DNA of 37,218 nucleotides from Gnetum montanum (Eukaryota > Streptophyta > Gnetopsida > Gnetales > Gnetaceae): NCBI GenBank assembly GCA_015680685.1, contig MNCI01013830.1, positions 905,981 to 943,198 on the forward strand. The letters run 5' to 3'. Under the pieces are notes generated by a model. It ran no database searches. It worked only from the letters and a program-made list of their open reading frames with translations, and was not told the origin of the DNA. The position numbers and the translations under genes are program-made. Shown here piece by piece: positions 9,518 to 21,094 of this stretch (position 1 is its first letter; the number at the start of each line of letters is the position of its first letter).

Positions 9518-10221
9518 TTTAGGAGAAACCTATTGTAACCAATGGATTATGTTCTTAGCTACCCCACATATGAACTCCATCTTATTGGGAACCTCTACAC
9601 ATGGTTTCATACAAAATGTAGAAGTAGAGGCATCTACATGAGGTTCAGTAGCTATAGTAGGTATAATAATTTACAAATGGTTAGAATGAGACTTAAACAT
9701 AAAACAATAAAATATAACACATGATAGTTAATGTATTCATACCTACAACCTCATCCTAGATGATATCCTTGCCTAGAAAGACTACATTGGGAATAGCCTC
9801 TTCTTGAAAAGGTATGCTAAGTTTGAAAAGGTAAACATGAAATGTTGATTGTTTTAAAACTACACTACAGTCTTGGGGAGAACCATGATGGCTTTGTCCA
9901 CAAGATTTCATAGAAGGAAATTGGGTTCTTGGGGAAAAACTCTGCTAGCCTTTTGGACACTCCAAAGGCAAGTTTTAGTAAGGAAAAGTAGCAAGTTTTG
10001 TAAGAAACCATGCTAGATTTAGAAAATCCAACAACTTCTATCAAAATTTTGGGAACATCCAAACCACTTGCAATTAATAAACTAGGTGTTAATTGAAGGA
10101 AAATGAGTAGAAACATTGACTTTCTTGGAAAATATATTTTCTATATGGGTTTTAAGTATTTAAAGCTATAAAAATTGTCTTTGAAAGGGTAGATCGAATT
10201 TGGTAAAGAACTTGGACGTAG

Positions 10222-10247
10222 GATCTCCTTCTAGCACCAAAAACTAT
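10222..10247 (-). promoter_or_regulatory. Primer-binding site on the minus strand
   Basis: On the minus strand an LTR end ...GCA is followed by ATAGTTTTTGGTGCTAGAAG. This repeats the primer-site pattern at 3937-3965, including the ATAG spacer, and marks 10248 as the edge of a minus-strand 5' LTR. Confidence 0.65.
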
Positions 10248-11400
10248 TGCACTGAAAAAATTTGATTATTGAAAAAACAAAAGTTCTCAATGAAAATAGT
10301 TTCACCATGGATTCTAAGGACATCCAAGAAAGACAATACAAGGCATCTTGGATAGTTTTTTTGATCATGTAAGGACTTGTGAAGTGTAAATGGGGTAAAT
10401 GATTTAAACAAAAATATAGATCAAATCCAAGTAAAAGCACAAAAATTATTCATAGTACAAACTTGCATACCAAATGAACTATAAACTTTATTACAATAAT
10501 AAAATATTTAGAGTATAAGGTTCAAAATGAGTACAAATTGTATGCCCAAATGTATACAATGTTGAACAAATGAAGCTTGAAGCCTATTGAAGTTGGTAGG
10601 TTGTGTTTTGTAGTTAGCCTCATGATCTAGGTACTTCCCAGCTTCAATTGCCAAACCTCCTTGCTTGTTCTTAGGTTGGATTTTTAGGATTGGTTGTTAA
10701 GTGGTGGATACTATACTTTATATTTTTATACTATGGAGTTGCATTGAGAATATCCAATGCTTAGCCAATTGTCAATTTTCCTAGAAAGATCTTACAAATG
10801 CCAAAGGTTTCAAGTGCTAGAGGTTGAAAAAGTTGTGAAATCTATTCAGTGTGTTTGAAGTTTGTTTTTATAGGGCATATGATTACTAAGTTGGGGCTGA
10901 AAATTTCTACCATTATTATTGATAGATTGGTGTAATTTTTAGGTATATTAGGCCATCAATTCTAGTGTAGTTTTTAACTTATGGTATTTTTTAATGCACC
11001 TAGGCCATCAAAACTATGTTGAGTGCTATAAATAGTAAACAAAATTTGAAAACTACACTAGCTTCACTAAAACCTTGCTATCCTTGGAAAACTATTCTAG
11101 CTTCATGGGAACCTCACTAGCTTTGCTGTGAAAATTAAAACCCATCAGAAACTACATTGGTTGCAAGTGCTTCCAATAGAGTTTTGGCTATGATTAATAC
11201 AAAACCCATGAAAAATCAAAATTTTGATAGTCCCCAAAGCATTTTTGACCTTCCCAAACCAAAATGTAGACATGAAATAACATTTTCCACTTCGGAAGTA
11301 AGGCTATAAGAGCTTATGAGGCATTTTCAGCCCCAAAAACATAAGGTATGTGAGATTGCAATTCATGGGCTACATACCTCATATTATACAAGAAAGTTTA
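10248..11400 (-). repeat. 5' LTR of a minus-strand element (far boundary uncertain)
   Basis: The 3' edge (10248) is set by the primer site. A minus-strand TATA (TATAAAAA, 10872-10865) lies about 620 bp from that edge. Blocks near 10480-10640 and 11300-11360 match 17580-17720 and 18765-18810, including a shared TTATGAGGCATTTT core, so it is the same LTR family as the one at 17545-18830. The U3 start is not resolved. Confidence 0.55.
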
Positions 11401-13748
11401 ACCTTAAGTTTGATGGTGAAGGTTAAAATTCCAAAATGTTGCAAGATGAATTTTCTTGATGGTGTTTTAGCTTGATCTTAGGTTTTAGATGTATTCTGCA
11501 CAATGTTATCAAATTTATCTTCTTACATTAAAATCTCTCAAATATGTAGTAGATAATTCTTGAAATTATACTTGATAATTAATCACATCCTCAAAATCAT
11601 GAAAATGGATGCATTGCATTATTTCATTTATCATACACTCCTTCTCCTTTAATCATTTTGATCTTCAAGAATAAGAAGGCTACATCTAATTAACATAACC
11701 AACATAAGTAAAGAATTTGAGGCTTAGTAAAAATAAGGGCTTCTAGATAAAATGTAGGTAGTTGGTTATAGCAACTCAATGTTTAATAATTTTGAAAGAT
11801 TAAAGGTCATGTTATAATAAGGGAAATAAGGCGCATAATTGATGAAGATTATTAATTTAAGATTGAGACATGGAATTGAGTCCATGACCTCCACATTGTG
11901 AAGGAAAATTCTTAAGATGATTAATAGAAAAAATTACATCATAACAATGTATTTTAGTAGAGCATCTAATTTTGGTTAAATATGTAAAAGACATCAAATT
12001 ATCAAAGGCTATAGATACCTCATAGACATAGTAACTTATCTAAGTAAATTTTAGCCTCATAATGTTATAATATGTATTGATGCTCCTAGATGTTAAAGAA
12101 AACACAAAAACTACTTCATTGACCTCACCACTAACATAAGTATATTCTAATAAATTAAAAATATTCCTATACAGTGTATCTAAATTTTTTGGTTTCTTAG
12201 TAGAATAGTTCATGTTCAATATGAATGATTCTTTCATAGCACAATGCTGCTATGAGAGTCAATATGTTATCATTATAACTCATAGATTGGATACACTATA
12301 CTACAAACATTACCTTGGCTCATATATCATCTATGCTATTAGTACTTAGAATACTCTTTATTTTTTATTCCTCAATGAAGATGTGATATTTCGTACATTT
12401 TTTATGCCAAAATTGCTTCTTTGTCTCATACAACGATTATGCTATGAGCTTTTTAAATCATTTCTCTTTCTAATTACACAATGAACCTATGATATTGCAT
12501 CTTTGTGTATCATAAGATGAAAGTGTTGTAGGAACTATAAATGATATCTTGATTCATTAGATTGATGTAACATGATAGCCCAAAACCTTTATCCTTTTTC
12601 ATTGATAGTCTAGAATCATCAGACTTTCTCATTCATTATTTAAAGTCATCAACATTTCTCCTTAAATGAGCATGTTAAAATAGCCTAGAATCATCAATGT
12701 TTCTCATTGGATGATGGAATAATAAGCATGATATACTATTGAAATATATAATAACTATGTTTTTCATTAGAGGACCACCATATTAGAAATAGTGTTTCAT
12801 ATTTTTATATCATAGAGTTGGGCTACTATAGGCACCTTAAATTATCTTTTAACTTAATGGATGAACATAATATAATATCCTAGAATCATCTCCTATCATC
12901 ATTTAATGAATACTCATTAAGAATTATATTTTTGGGATGAGGTTATTTTTCACAATCATAGTAAAACTAATGTATGTTTTAATATTATAATATGCCTCAT
13001 ATAAGGTTTTGTATCTCATAGCACATTTAATACAGATATGACTAGATACCATACTAAGGAGGGGCATTTAATGAAAGATAGTTAATAGACTATGGATTAG
13101 AGTCTATCATATCCACTTCAACAAGGAATATTAGAATTTAGTATTTTTATTAAATATATTTATACAAAATGTAATGATTTTTTTAAGAGAATAGATGCTT
13201 GTTGTGGTTATATGAGATGTAAACTTCCTTGAGGATAAAGATTTTAGATGTATGATAGAACTATATAAGAGATAATAAAAATTTTATTAAGAAATTGATT
13301 TATGAAAGAAGATAGTAAAGAATGTTAAAATTAGTTATCAAATACAATATATTTTATACAAATCTATGATGAAGGCTTATCCTTACAAGAAAAAAATACA
13401 TACTCATAGGTCTAAGTTACATCTATTAGTTGATGAAAATTCAAGGGGTATCAATTCATTAGGTGAAAACATTACAACTGCTTCTATGTTATTTGCTCAA
13501 TCTATTAATGAAATTTTTTTCCCATAAGAATAAGTATCATTTAATAATAACATTTGTACAATTGAGCATTATGAAGATTGTTGTGCTTGAAAACCTCGAT
13601 TGTAGGAAAAACCTAAGGATCCTTGATGTAGTAGTTCCCAAACCTCAAATCCCTAGGGACTCCATGAGAGAAATGGGATTTGAGGTACATTTATTTTTCT
13701 TGCAAATTAACTAGGAACATAGGAAATGTAAGACATGAAAATACAAAA
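11400..13748. other. AT-rich stretch without a firm gene
   Basis: Around 12600-12910 the string TAGAATCATC recurs three times in loosely similar surroundings, a decayed repeat. At 13370-13530 one plus-strand frame reads YPYKKKIHTHRSKLHLLVDE then NSRGINSLGENITTASMLFA. It looks like real protein but I do not recognise the family. The next open frame (13463-13714) is in another phase. No LTR end or RNA gene was seen. Confidence 0.4.
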
Positions 13749-15357
13749 TGTTGGTGACCGTTTGGGACGCAACCACCAACGAGTGTCCTCGAACAGGATT
13801 TAGGTGACTGCTCGTCTTTGGCAACACCAAGGCCCAGATACCTCCAAATAAACTCAGTAGTTAATGTGAGTATGTGTGTGTGCTGTTGCGGTGTGTGGTT
13901 GTGAGAAATGTAACAATTGCGTTGCGTGTAAACTGCAAATGACTTACTTTAAAGAGATTCAGCCAACTTTGCCAAGTACTGTGAGTTATTGAAAATTTCT
14001 TATTTTGTTCAACTGCCTAGTCTATGCGGTCCTTATAATACCTACTTGTAACAAATAAAATTTTACAAAAACATTTGAGCACAACTCCGCAATCTACTCC
14101 TAATTTTCCCTAGAGAAAGAGATAGTTCCACAAGAAAACTAGAAATAGAGCAAGATTCTGTGGAAATAAGCAGAAAAGAAACGAAAGCAGATTTGTGTAG
14201 ACCTCAAATATTTAAACAAGGTAAAATGACACGAGTAAACACTTTGCAATAAAGCTATCCCAAATTCAATATCTACGAATTGTTCAAACTTCCAAGGCTC
14301 AAACAAGCAATATCTTCAAGACAATCCTATTATGCTACCAAAAATTGCTGCGTAAACTACCACGTACGAGACTCCATTTTGACTAGATAATAGATGTCAA
14401 CGATTGCATTCAAACAGAACCTTTAAAAGACTTGACAATTTCTGATTGAAATACCACGAGAATTCACTTTAAAGATAAAAAGAAGCTATTCTGGTCCCAT
14501 CAAAATACCAAAGATTTTCTGAACCCTCTCGACTACTGAATTGTTCAACGGCGTGACTACAAACAGAGGCTCTCTTACAACAATCCCAATAGCAGTTCCC
14601 ACACGTTGCACAATAACGAAATTTACTACTAAAATGCTCTTAAGGCTTTTAAACACAAGCGCTTCTATGGCAAAATTTTAATAGAAATTTCTATCGGGCA
14701 ACAAGAACAGTAAGAGCAATCTAAAAATCCCAAAATTACTTGCCAAGGATGATACTATCTAAACCACTAGCTAAAAAATTTAAACAAAACAAAAAATGAA
14801 ATGCATAACTCACAGGACCATGAAAAAGAGGCTGAAATCTTTCCTTTAGCCAGCCATCTTATAAGAAATCGTCTTTACAAATCTTCTTTGCAAATGCTCT
14901 TCTCAAGACCCCAAAGTGTCTTCAAGTGAGAGCCTAAGTGCTAACTAGTAGCCTTCCAAAGTGTGATGTATGAGACCTAATGTGATTATGATTCCTCCTC
15001 CTTGACCCCTAAAGCATTTTTATAGGGTTTAAAGGTAGGTAGGGAAATTACAAAATATCTTGGGTGGTTTAACCACCATAGAGATAAAAACGCTACAATG
15101 GACAAGTGTCATATTCCATGGCCAAGTGTCTTCATTCAGTTGCGAAGTGTCTTCATGTAGTTGCCAAGTGTCTTCATGTAGCTGCCAAGTGTCTTCATTT
15201 AGTCACCAAGTGTTCACCATGGAGAGAAACAAGTTGCAGTTGACACGTGTCCCATGCAGTTGACAAGTGGCCATTGTGGAGATAAAGAGGTTGTAGTTGA
15301 CAAGTGACCTTGGTGGTGGTTATAACCACCATTTCAATTGACAAGTGTTCAATTTAC
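13749..15357 (-). repeat. Repeat family copy A, LTR-like, minus orientation
   Basis: The plus strand begins TGTTGGTGACCG at 13749 and is closely matched to 30839-32290 for about 1.3 kb, including the same order of short landmarks such as GGCCCAGATACCTCC. A TATA box lies on the minus strand (TATAAAAATG, 15024-15015), and upstream of it on that strand sit tandem repeats (15100-15350). Promoter position and the TG...CA style end fit an LTR transcribed leftwards. I found no primer site or polypurine tract beside it, and the right edge (ACA at 15355-15357) is a guess, so a solo LTR or another repeat type is possible. Confidence 0.55.
15100..15350. repeat. Tandem repeat, about 20-21 bp unit
   Basis: Four close copies of CCAAGTGTCTTCATGTAGTT are followed by looser copies of GACAAGTG. 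On the minus strand they lie just upstream of the TATA box, as U3 direct repeats would. The open frame 15060-15263 is only a reading of this repeat. Confidence 0.75.
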
Positions 15358-15421
15358 ATAGGACTTTGAAAAATTGTGGTACAAATTCCCTTTTTAAATC
15401 AATATTATATTATAGTGTTAT

Positions 15422-15737
15422 TTATATCATAGTAGTAGAGATAATAACCATGGATTTTATGCATGGGTTGTTATATAAATATATGTATGCATATACAACC
15501 GAATGTATAAGTGGAGTTGTACTCTCACATTTTAATTTGTGGCACCCCGAATGTAATCCCACTTTTATATCAAGGCCGATTCCATCTTCATCTTCTCTAC
15601 ACTTTATGAAATGCCTACAATGCAGATTCAAGATCTTGGCAACTTGCATACATAGATACGAACAAACCGGCAACGAAAGTATGGCTTTGAAATCCATGTT
15701 TCCACACATGGGAATGGATGTGTTTTCCCAGTTCCAG
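15422..15737 (-). pseudogene. Unrecognised coding-like fragment
   Basis: An open frame of 95 codons begins MCGNMDFKAILSLPVCSYLC and continues QVAKILNLHCRHF. It directly follows the carrier fragment on the same strand but in another phase. It may be a third captured exon or 3' untranslated sequence. I do not recognise the family. Confidence 0.3.
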
Positions 15738-16077
15738 GGAGGAAACCTTTGAGACCATCTTTCTCCCAGGTAGCAAGAATACCAGCACCAACATTATCTA
15801 AAATTCCTTCCTGCAGTCTCTCCTTCAAAACTTCACAAGGAATCCTCATGGCCGTCCTAAGGACAGTTCCAACAAGGGACGAAATAGATTCTACCTGAAT
15901 GTTACAAAACTCTATGGATGTATTTTCTAATAGCTTCTTTATAGCTTTAGAAAAGCCAGTTCGCAATCCATGGCTTGAAAATTGTCCTAAAATTGCTGGG
16001 ATTGAACCTCTGTATAAGCCTGCAACCCCAATTTCAAGTATTTTTGAAACAACCACAGGGAAAGAAAGTGTCGATTC
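15738..16077 (-). pseudogene. Mitochondrial carrier fragment, S-adenosylmethionine-carrier-like
   Basis: One frame reads STLSFPVVVSKILEIG, AGLYRGSIPAILGQFSSHGL, RTGFSKAIKKLLENT, IQVESISSLVGTVLRTAMRI, then PCEVLKERLQEGILDNVGAG and DGLKGFLPGTG. This matches the second and third repeat region of plant carriers of the S-adenosylmethionine transporter-like group as I know the family. Such proteins exchange small metabolites across organelle inner membranes. It is about 115 residues of roughly 300 or more. The expected continuation after the GTG is replaced by unrelated sequence, and the N-terminal repeat is absent. Upstream it abuts deacetylase sequence with no intron visible. Confidence 0.7.
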
Positions 16078-16512
16078 CTGTACCCATTTTCATGATGAAC
16101 ATCCCAGTCAACTATAAGGATTTTCTGCACACCCAACTCTGGTCAGTCACACAACATGTGCTTTGCTGCAATAGTTGGACAACGGAGCCAGCAGAAAGGA
16201 GGGGGTGAGGGAGGATCTGCGACTGAAGTAGATAGAATTGAAGGACAAGGCCAGACGCTACTGCCGCGTGTCCAACAATTTAGGGGATGATAAGTTCCAT
16301 ATGAGCTGAACATGGGAAGGAGTATGGATGCGCAGCAGCAGCTCATGGTGAGCCTCCATAGCCTGAACCTCCACGCAGCATCCGAGAACACCGCTATCTC
16401 GCAGGCGAACGTAAACGGCCCGAATGCGCTCTGGATGCTCCAGATGATCATCCTCGGCCTCGTAAGTCGTAGAATTTCTCTGAAACTCAACAGATGTTCC
16501 ATGCACCAGCAA
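16078..16512 (-). pseudogene. Histone deacetylase fragment (class II, HDA5/HDA18-like), internally deleted
   Basis: The upstream block reads HLEHPERIRAVYVRLRDSG, then VLGCCVEVQAMEAHHELLL and IHTPSHVQLIWNLSSPKLLD, the N-terminal part of a class II deacetylase domain. A TAG stops the frame at 16258-16260. RLALSFNSIYF continues in the same frame, and a shift gives AGSVVQLL (16170-16193). Next comes PELGVQKILIVDWDVHHENG (16079-16142), the metal-site strand of the enzyme. The roughly 70 residues between AGSVV and PELGV, which hold the RPPGHHA motif, are missing. The enzyme would remove acetyl groups from lysines in the nucleus or cytoplasm. The stop, shift and deletion make this a pseudogene. Confidence 0.75.
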
Positions 16513-16884
16513 ACCCTAGATTGTGTGAATGATGCCTAGTGCTTTTCTTACCTCTTGTTAATGTCTTTCAATAAATATATGTCATCCTAGTAGCCGAAAA
16601 AGTAGCGTCTATGAAGATAAGCCATTAGCTTCCATGCTTGTGTTTTCTCTATAGCTATTCTTTTTAATTTTGAGTTGGGAACAGAATTCCAAAATCATGC
16701 TCAAGCAGAGTTCCAACGGTGATTTTTCTCTGTTCCTGGCCGTTGTCCCGTTTCCATTACCATACTCATTAAGGTGCAATATTTTACCATCACTGCTATC
16801 AGAAAGCTCCTTAAAGAAAAACTACAAAGATGATTCATTACATGTTTTTTTTGGTGGATTTGACATCTGGTACGCTTTTGACTC
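16513..16884. other. Stretch without an assigned gene
   Basis: Non-repetitive sequence between two minus-strand coding-like blocks. One minus frame (about 16790-16675) reads KELSDSSDGKILHLNEYGN and on to SPLELCLSMILEFC, plausible protein without a recognised family. Confidence 0.3.
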
Positions 16885-17130
16885 AGTGGCAAGATTTCTT
16901 ACCAAAGCACCTTCTCACGTCCTTGAAATGTCCAAGAATTGACTGCAGGAGGTTCCCTAGACCTCCTAGAAGCAGCGTATGATTCAACACCATCTTCTAT
17001 GATAATTGTTCCATTTGCAAAATTTTCATTTTCTATACTCAATTTTAAATTAACAATATCTTCTCCATCATTTCGCAAACATCCATTGATAATTTCTCCA
17101 TTTTGTTATTCATACAATCTATTGATTTTA
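16885..17130 (-). pseudogene. Exon-like fragment of unknown family
   Basis: One minus-strand frame is open for about 80 codons: NGEIINGCLRNDGEDIVNLK, then LSIENENFANGTIIIEDGVE and SYAASRRSREPPAVNSWTFQ. It ends at GTGCTTTG followed by GTAAGAAATC, which fits a plant 5' splice site, so this may be a real exon. I cannot name it. Strand and position suggest it belongs to the same debris cluster as the deacetylase fragment. Confidence 0.4.
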
Positions 17131-17544
17131 ATTTTTGAATTTGGAACTTAGAATCATTGATAAATGCCTTAGCTTGGCAACTGACAACATTTACAAACAC
17201 AGATGCCAATAACCCTCATACCAAAAACCATCTTTTTCATCCTATATCCCGGGTACTGAGCATCACGGATTTTAGTCCACCTCGTGGCATCCTCACACAA
17301 CTTTGGATGCACTGATTATAAAATAAATAAAACTGCTTCATTTCAATGTCTCAAAAAATACTGATTTCTTATTAGCATCTACCAAATACAATCCTTGTTT
17401 CTAGAAAATCATATCTTAAAACACCCGAATTAGGTCTCCATCCTCCAAATTCTTCATGCATGGTAGAAAGCTTTGGACTATCTCTAATCTCAAAGTCATA
17501 CTGTTCCATGAAATGGCCAAAATGTGCCAACACAAACATATCTA
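17131..17544. other. Stretch without an assigned gene
   Basis: A 69-codon minus-strand frame (17581-17372, with EQYDFEIRDSPKL and EFGGWRPNSGVLRYDF) looks protein-like but matches nothing I know. The rest is AT-rich. Confidence 0.3.
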
Positions 17545-18830
17545 AATAATTCATAGAAAGTAAATTTAACTTTGAACACAAAATTCAAAACATAAAACTT
17601 TATTGAGAAAGAATAAAGAGTAAGTTATAGAAATGTGTAAAAATGGTTCTTGGATGAAGAAAAAAGGGGGTTCACTTATGAAAGAGTTCAAAGCCCATTG
17701 AAGCCAATGTGATCTACTGCATGATCTAGGTGCTACACCACTATTGATGTTATCAAACCTTCCTTTACTATTGCAACCTCAGATCTACAACTTGGGTCAC
17801 TTTCGGAGAGTGAGAAAAGTTGAAACTTTGGGTGTTAAATTACTCCACATTGGGGATTGAAAATCCTAGAGGTGTAGTGTTGACACCCAAAATCCAAAAA
17901 TCTCTAGGATACAATGCTTCCACATTGGGATTCAAGAACATGCAAGTATGGAAACTTGTAAGAGCTCTTGAGTGCATGAAAATGCCCCTAGTGTGGAATT
18001 GTAAAAATGGCTAAAATTTTTAGAGAATTTACTAGAACCAAAATTTTTTGTATGCCCAAAAGTTGTTGAACCTATAAATGGTGTTCAAGGATAGATTTTA
18101 GAGGATATTTGGGCTATGAATGGGGCTGAAAAATGGCTATGATTTGGCTGCAAATTGGTTGTGAAATGGTTGCAAATTGGCTGTCAAATTTAGGTGAGAT
18201 GGGTGCCAAAATTTTGGGGGTTACTATACATAGTAAGTGGTTCCCCCCATGGCCATTCCATTTACTAGGTCACACCTTCCACATTAGAGATAAATCCTTT
18301 CATGTTGAGCTCTCTACCATGCTTGTTGAAGTGGCTATTCAAACTTGAAGTGCATGAATTGATGAATTTTTGCTTTTTGTGGCTTCCACATTGGGAGATT
18401 GAATTTTCCATGGTAGGGATGAAGACTCCATGGTAGGGGGAAACTTCCACACTAAGGGGGAAAGTTTCCAATCTAGGGTCGAGGGAACATCTACACTGGG
18501 AGAAAAATTTCTAAGCTAAGGAGGTTAAGTTTCTTGGTTGGGGAAAAACTTACACATTGAGAAGGGAAAGTTTCCAAAACCCCCACCCTTCCACATTAGG
18601 GTAAGGTAAGATCTGCCCCTCTTGTATGTGTTTCCAATGTAGAAAAATGTATGCTCCTCATAAAGCCTATCAATTTGTCTTTTTTTGGCATTCTAAAAAT
18701 AATTTTGACCCAAGCCCAAATATAGACACTAGGTGGCTTTTTTCACTTGGGGAGTCAGTCCTTCACCACTTATGAGGCATTTTTCAGCTCCAAAAGTATA
18801 AAGTATGTGAAATTTCCCATTGTGGATTAT
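17545..18830 (-). repeat. 3' LTR of the minus-strand RT-integrase element
   Basis: It shares blocks in the same order with the LTR at 10248-11400 (ACTTTATT near 17600, CATGATCTAGGT near 17723, TTATGAGGCATTTTTCAGC near 18770). It follows integrase on the minus strand, as a 3' LTR should. Its U3 contains loose repeats of a CCACACTGGGAGAAA type (18380-18600), and a possible minus-strand TATA lies near 18075. Both ends are approximate. Confidence 0.5.
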
Positions 18831-19052
18831 AATTTTTACATTTACAATGATGTTTTGACCCAAGTTTCATGGGTTCAAAGCTACATGATGAAGATTGGTT
18901 ATAAAATGCAAATTTTTGTGGTGTTTCAATGGCCCCTCTTTGTTGGTGTCTAGAGAATTGACCTAAGAGGCACCAAAAAAGGATACAAAACACCACTGCA
19001 TATCATAATGCTACAATGCATATAACTCATATGAGAATCAGGTTATCTAGGT

Positions 19053-19197
19053 TACTAAGGTTGCTAGTTTAAGGTCATGGTGGGTCATGTTGCTAGTTTA
19101 TGATTGTAGTGGACCATGTTGCTAGTTTATGATTGTAGTGGACCATGTTGCTAGTTTATGATTGTAGTGGACCATGTTGCTAGTTTAAGATTATAGT
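19053..19197. repeat. 29-bp tandem repeat, about 4.5 copies
   Basis: Units start at 19082, 19111, 19140 and 19169 with a partial copy before them. Each is close to GGACCATGTTGCTAGTTTAT plus GATTGTAGT. The middle copies are identical, implying recent expansion. In element sense (minus) the unit carries TAAACTAGCAACATGG, the same theme as the arrays at 8520, 22900 and 29570. Confidence 0.9.
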
Positions 19198-19229
19198 CGA
19201 TCATTGAGAGAAATCTCGTTTGTTGATGA

Positions 19230-20420
19230 TTGTCAACTATATGTAGTATGGCTCTAGATAGAAATGACTAACTAGATTGACCAACTCATTTCCATCCATA
19301 GTAGATATTTTAAAGGCTCCATTCCATTAGGCTTTAGTGATGAGGAAGGATCCTTTGTAGTTAACTAAGAATTTGTTTGCATGCTCATGGATAGAGTTAG
19401 GGACTAGGTTCCCCTCCTTGATCTTTTTCATGGTCAATTTATGTTGATGTTTTTGTTTCTAACTCTCTTGATAGTACTCAATGTGATAGAGCACTTGCAT
19501 AGATCACTTATCCATTGAATCCAGGGCCACTATCTACAACTCCTTAGTCTACTCATTTTTGATGAAGTTGATCAAGGCTACTTATAGTGATGGCACTTGT
19601 AATTCAAGAGGTAAAAAAACTTCATAACTATAAATAAGGCTATAATGTGTCATGCCAGTTTCCATGAGATAGGTTGTTTTGTATGCCCATAGTGCATGGA
19701 CAAGCCTCTCATGCCACTTTTACTTGTTGTTGTTGAGCATCTTCATGAGTAAGTTGATGATGTCCTTGTTGCTTGCTTCCACTTGTCAATTGGCTTGAGG
19801 CTAGTAAGGTGATGAGAAAGAATGCTTAATTCCTAGGTTATGATAGAAATCCTTGGTTTCTTGGCTACTAAATTAAGGTCCATTATCTATAAGTATGATC
19901 ATGGGTATGCCAAAACAAGATACAATGTTATCTAGGATAAATTTGCAAACTTGTTTGGATGTGCTCTTCCTTAGGGGAATAGCCTCAATCCACTTGGTAA
20001 AGTATTTAATTGCGGTGATGATGAAGACTTGGGTGTTATAGATTCAATGATATCCAACCCCCATCATTGAAATAGCCATGTTATCTAGGTTGTATGTAAC
20101 TTAGTTGGTGATACATGTATCAGGTTGCTATATCATTGGCATGTGTCACATTGATTAACCTTTTGTAGGCATCCATTTTCCATATGGGGCCAATAGTAAC
20201 CTAACTATCTAAACTTAGTGACCACTGCTCTAGGTCCTATATGTCCTCATCAACCACATTCATGAACCTCCTCTAGGACTATTCTAGCTTCAATTTTACC
20301 CAAGTACTTTAGGACTATACCATCATAGGATGGTTAGCATAATGTGTTATCACCCTCAATGAAATATTACTTTGATCAATTATGTGTGGCATCCTTCTGA
20401 GTAGTAGTTAGGCCTTATGA
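19230..20420 (-). pseudogene. Degenerate gypsy integrase
   Basis: On the minus strand the zinc-binding region ends GYYWPHMENGCLQKV then CDTC (20150-20139). The core gives YFTKWIEAIPLRKSTSKQ (about 20017-19965), FGIPMIILIDNGP, FSSPY and QVEASNK. The C-terminal domain gives GSFLITKA then FKISTMDGNELV (about 19360-19270). The first catalytic Asp of TDYFTKW reads Lys (IKYFTKW), while the DNG Asp and the Glu of VEASNK remain. Stops are frequent. Integrase would insert the cDNA copy; this one cannot. Confidence 0.75.
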
Positions 20421-20668
20421 GGATTCATCATGCATGAGGTATAATTTGATATCATCATACCACTACTTGAAATAAGAAATATGAACAGTGGCCATAAATG
20501 TATCCTTAGTGTTTTGTGTGATGGAAGTAGCACAGTCCATAGTTAAGGTGGGAAACTTGCTAAACACATTTGGCATCACACTAGGTCTAATGTTGCAATT
20601 GCATTAACTATGATGTTTTCATTTCTAGGTATGTGTTGGTTATTAATGTCTTTGAATTATTGTAATAA

Positions 20669-21094
20669 TTACTTTCCTAGATCATAGTAAGGTTGTAAGT
20701 GCTTAGCTTTGCATGCATAGACTTCAGTTACTTTGTTAACCACAAGTTGTGAATCTTTTTTGATGGCTAGGCATCTAATTCCTAGGTCATGAGATACCAC
20801 AATCCCTTTGATCAAACCCTCATATTTCACTATGTTGTTGGTACATGGAAACCCAATTTCACTAGATGGAAATGTTACGATGGCAACAGTGCTAGCCCCA
20901 TGGGTAGTTGAACCTTCGTCGAAGTTCATGAGAACCTCATAACCCTCAAGCACTTGGCCAACTATTTTAATGTGTTCATCAGGGAAATCATGATCTACGG
21001 CTACTTCATCATCAATAGGTAAAACTATTAGTTGTATGACTATATCTTGATCTTTTGTTGAGGATTGAGAGACATAATCAAGATTGAACTCCAT
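20669..21094 (-). pseudogene. RNase H domain of the same pol
   Basis: A 141-codon open stretch shows the RNase H order MNFDEGSTTHGA, FPCTNNIVKYEGLIKGI, DLGIRCLAIKKDSQLVVNK and CKAKHLQPYYDL. The acidic positions (FD, YE, KD) are visible, but the usual FDGSS turn reads FDEGS. This domain would degrade the RNA strand during reverse transcription. It lies in the right place between RT and integrase. Confidence 0.8.

Noticed and set aside
15060-15263. Protein with VSSCSCQ repeats
   Set aside because: It is the translation of a 20-bp DNA tandem repeat.
13749-15357. Helitron end
   Set aside because: No TC start, no CTRR end with a preceding hairpin, and a promoter layout that fits an LTR better.
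18960-18985. Another minus-strand primer site (TTTTTTGGTGCC)
   Set aside because: Only the first bases match; the GCTAGAAG part shared by the other sites is missing and no LTR end adjoins it.
19053-19197. CRISPR array
   Set aside because: The 29-bp units abut directly without spacers and the context is a plant retroelement.
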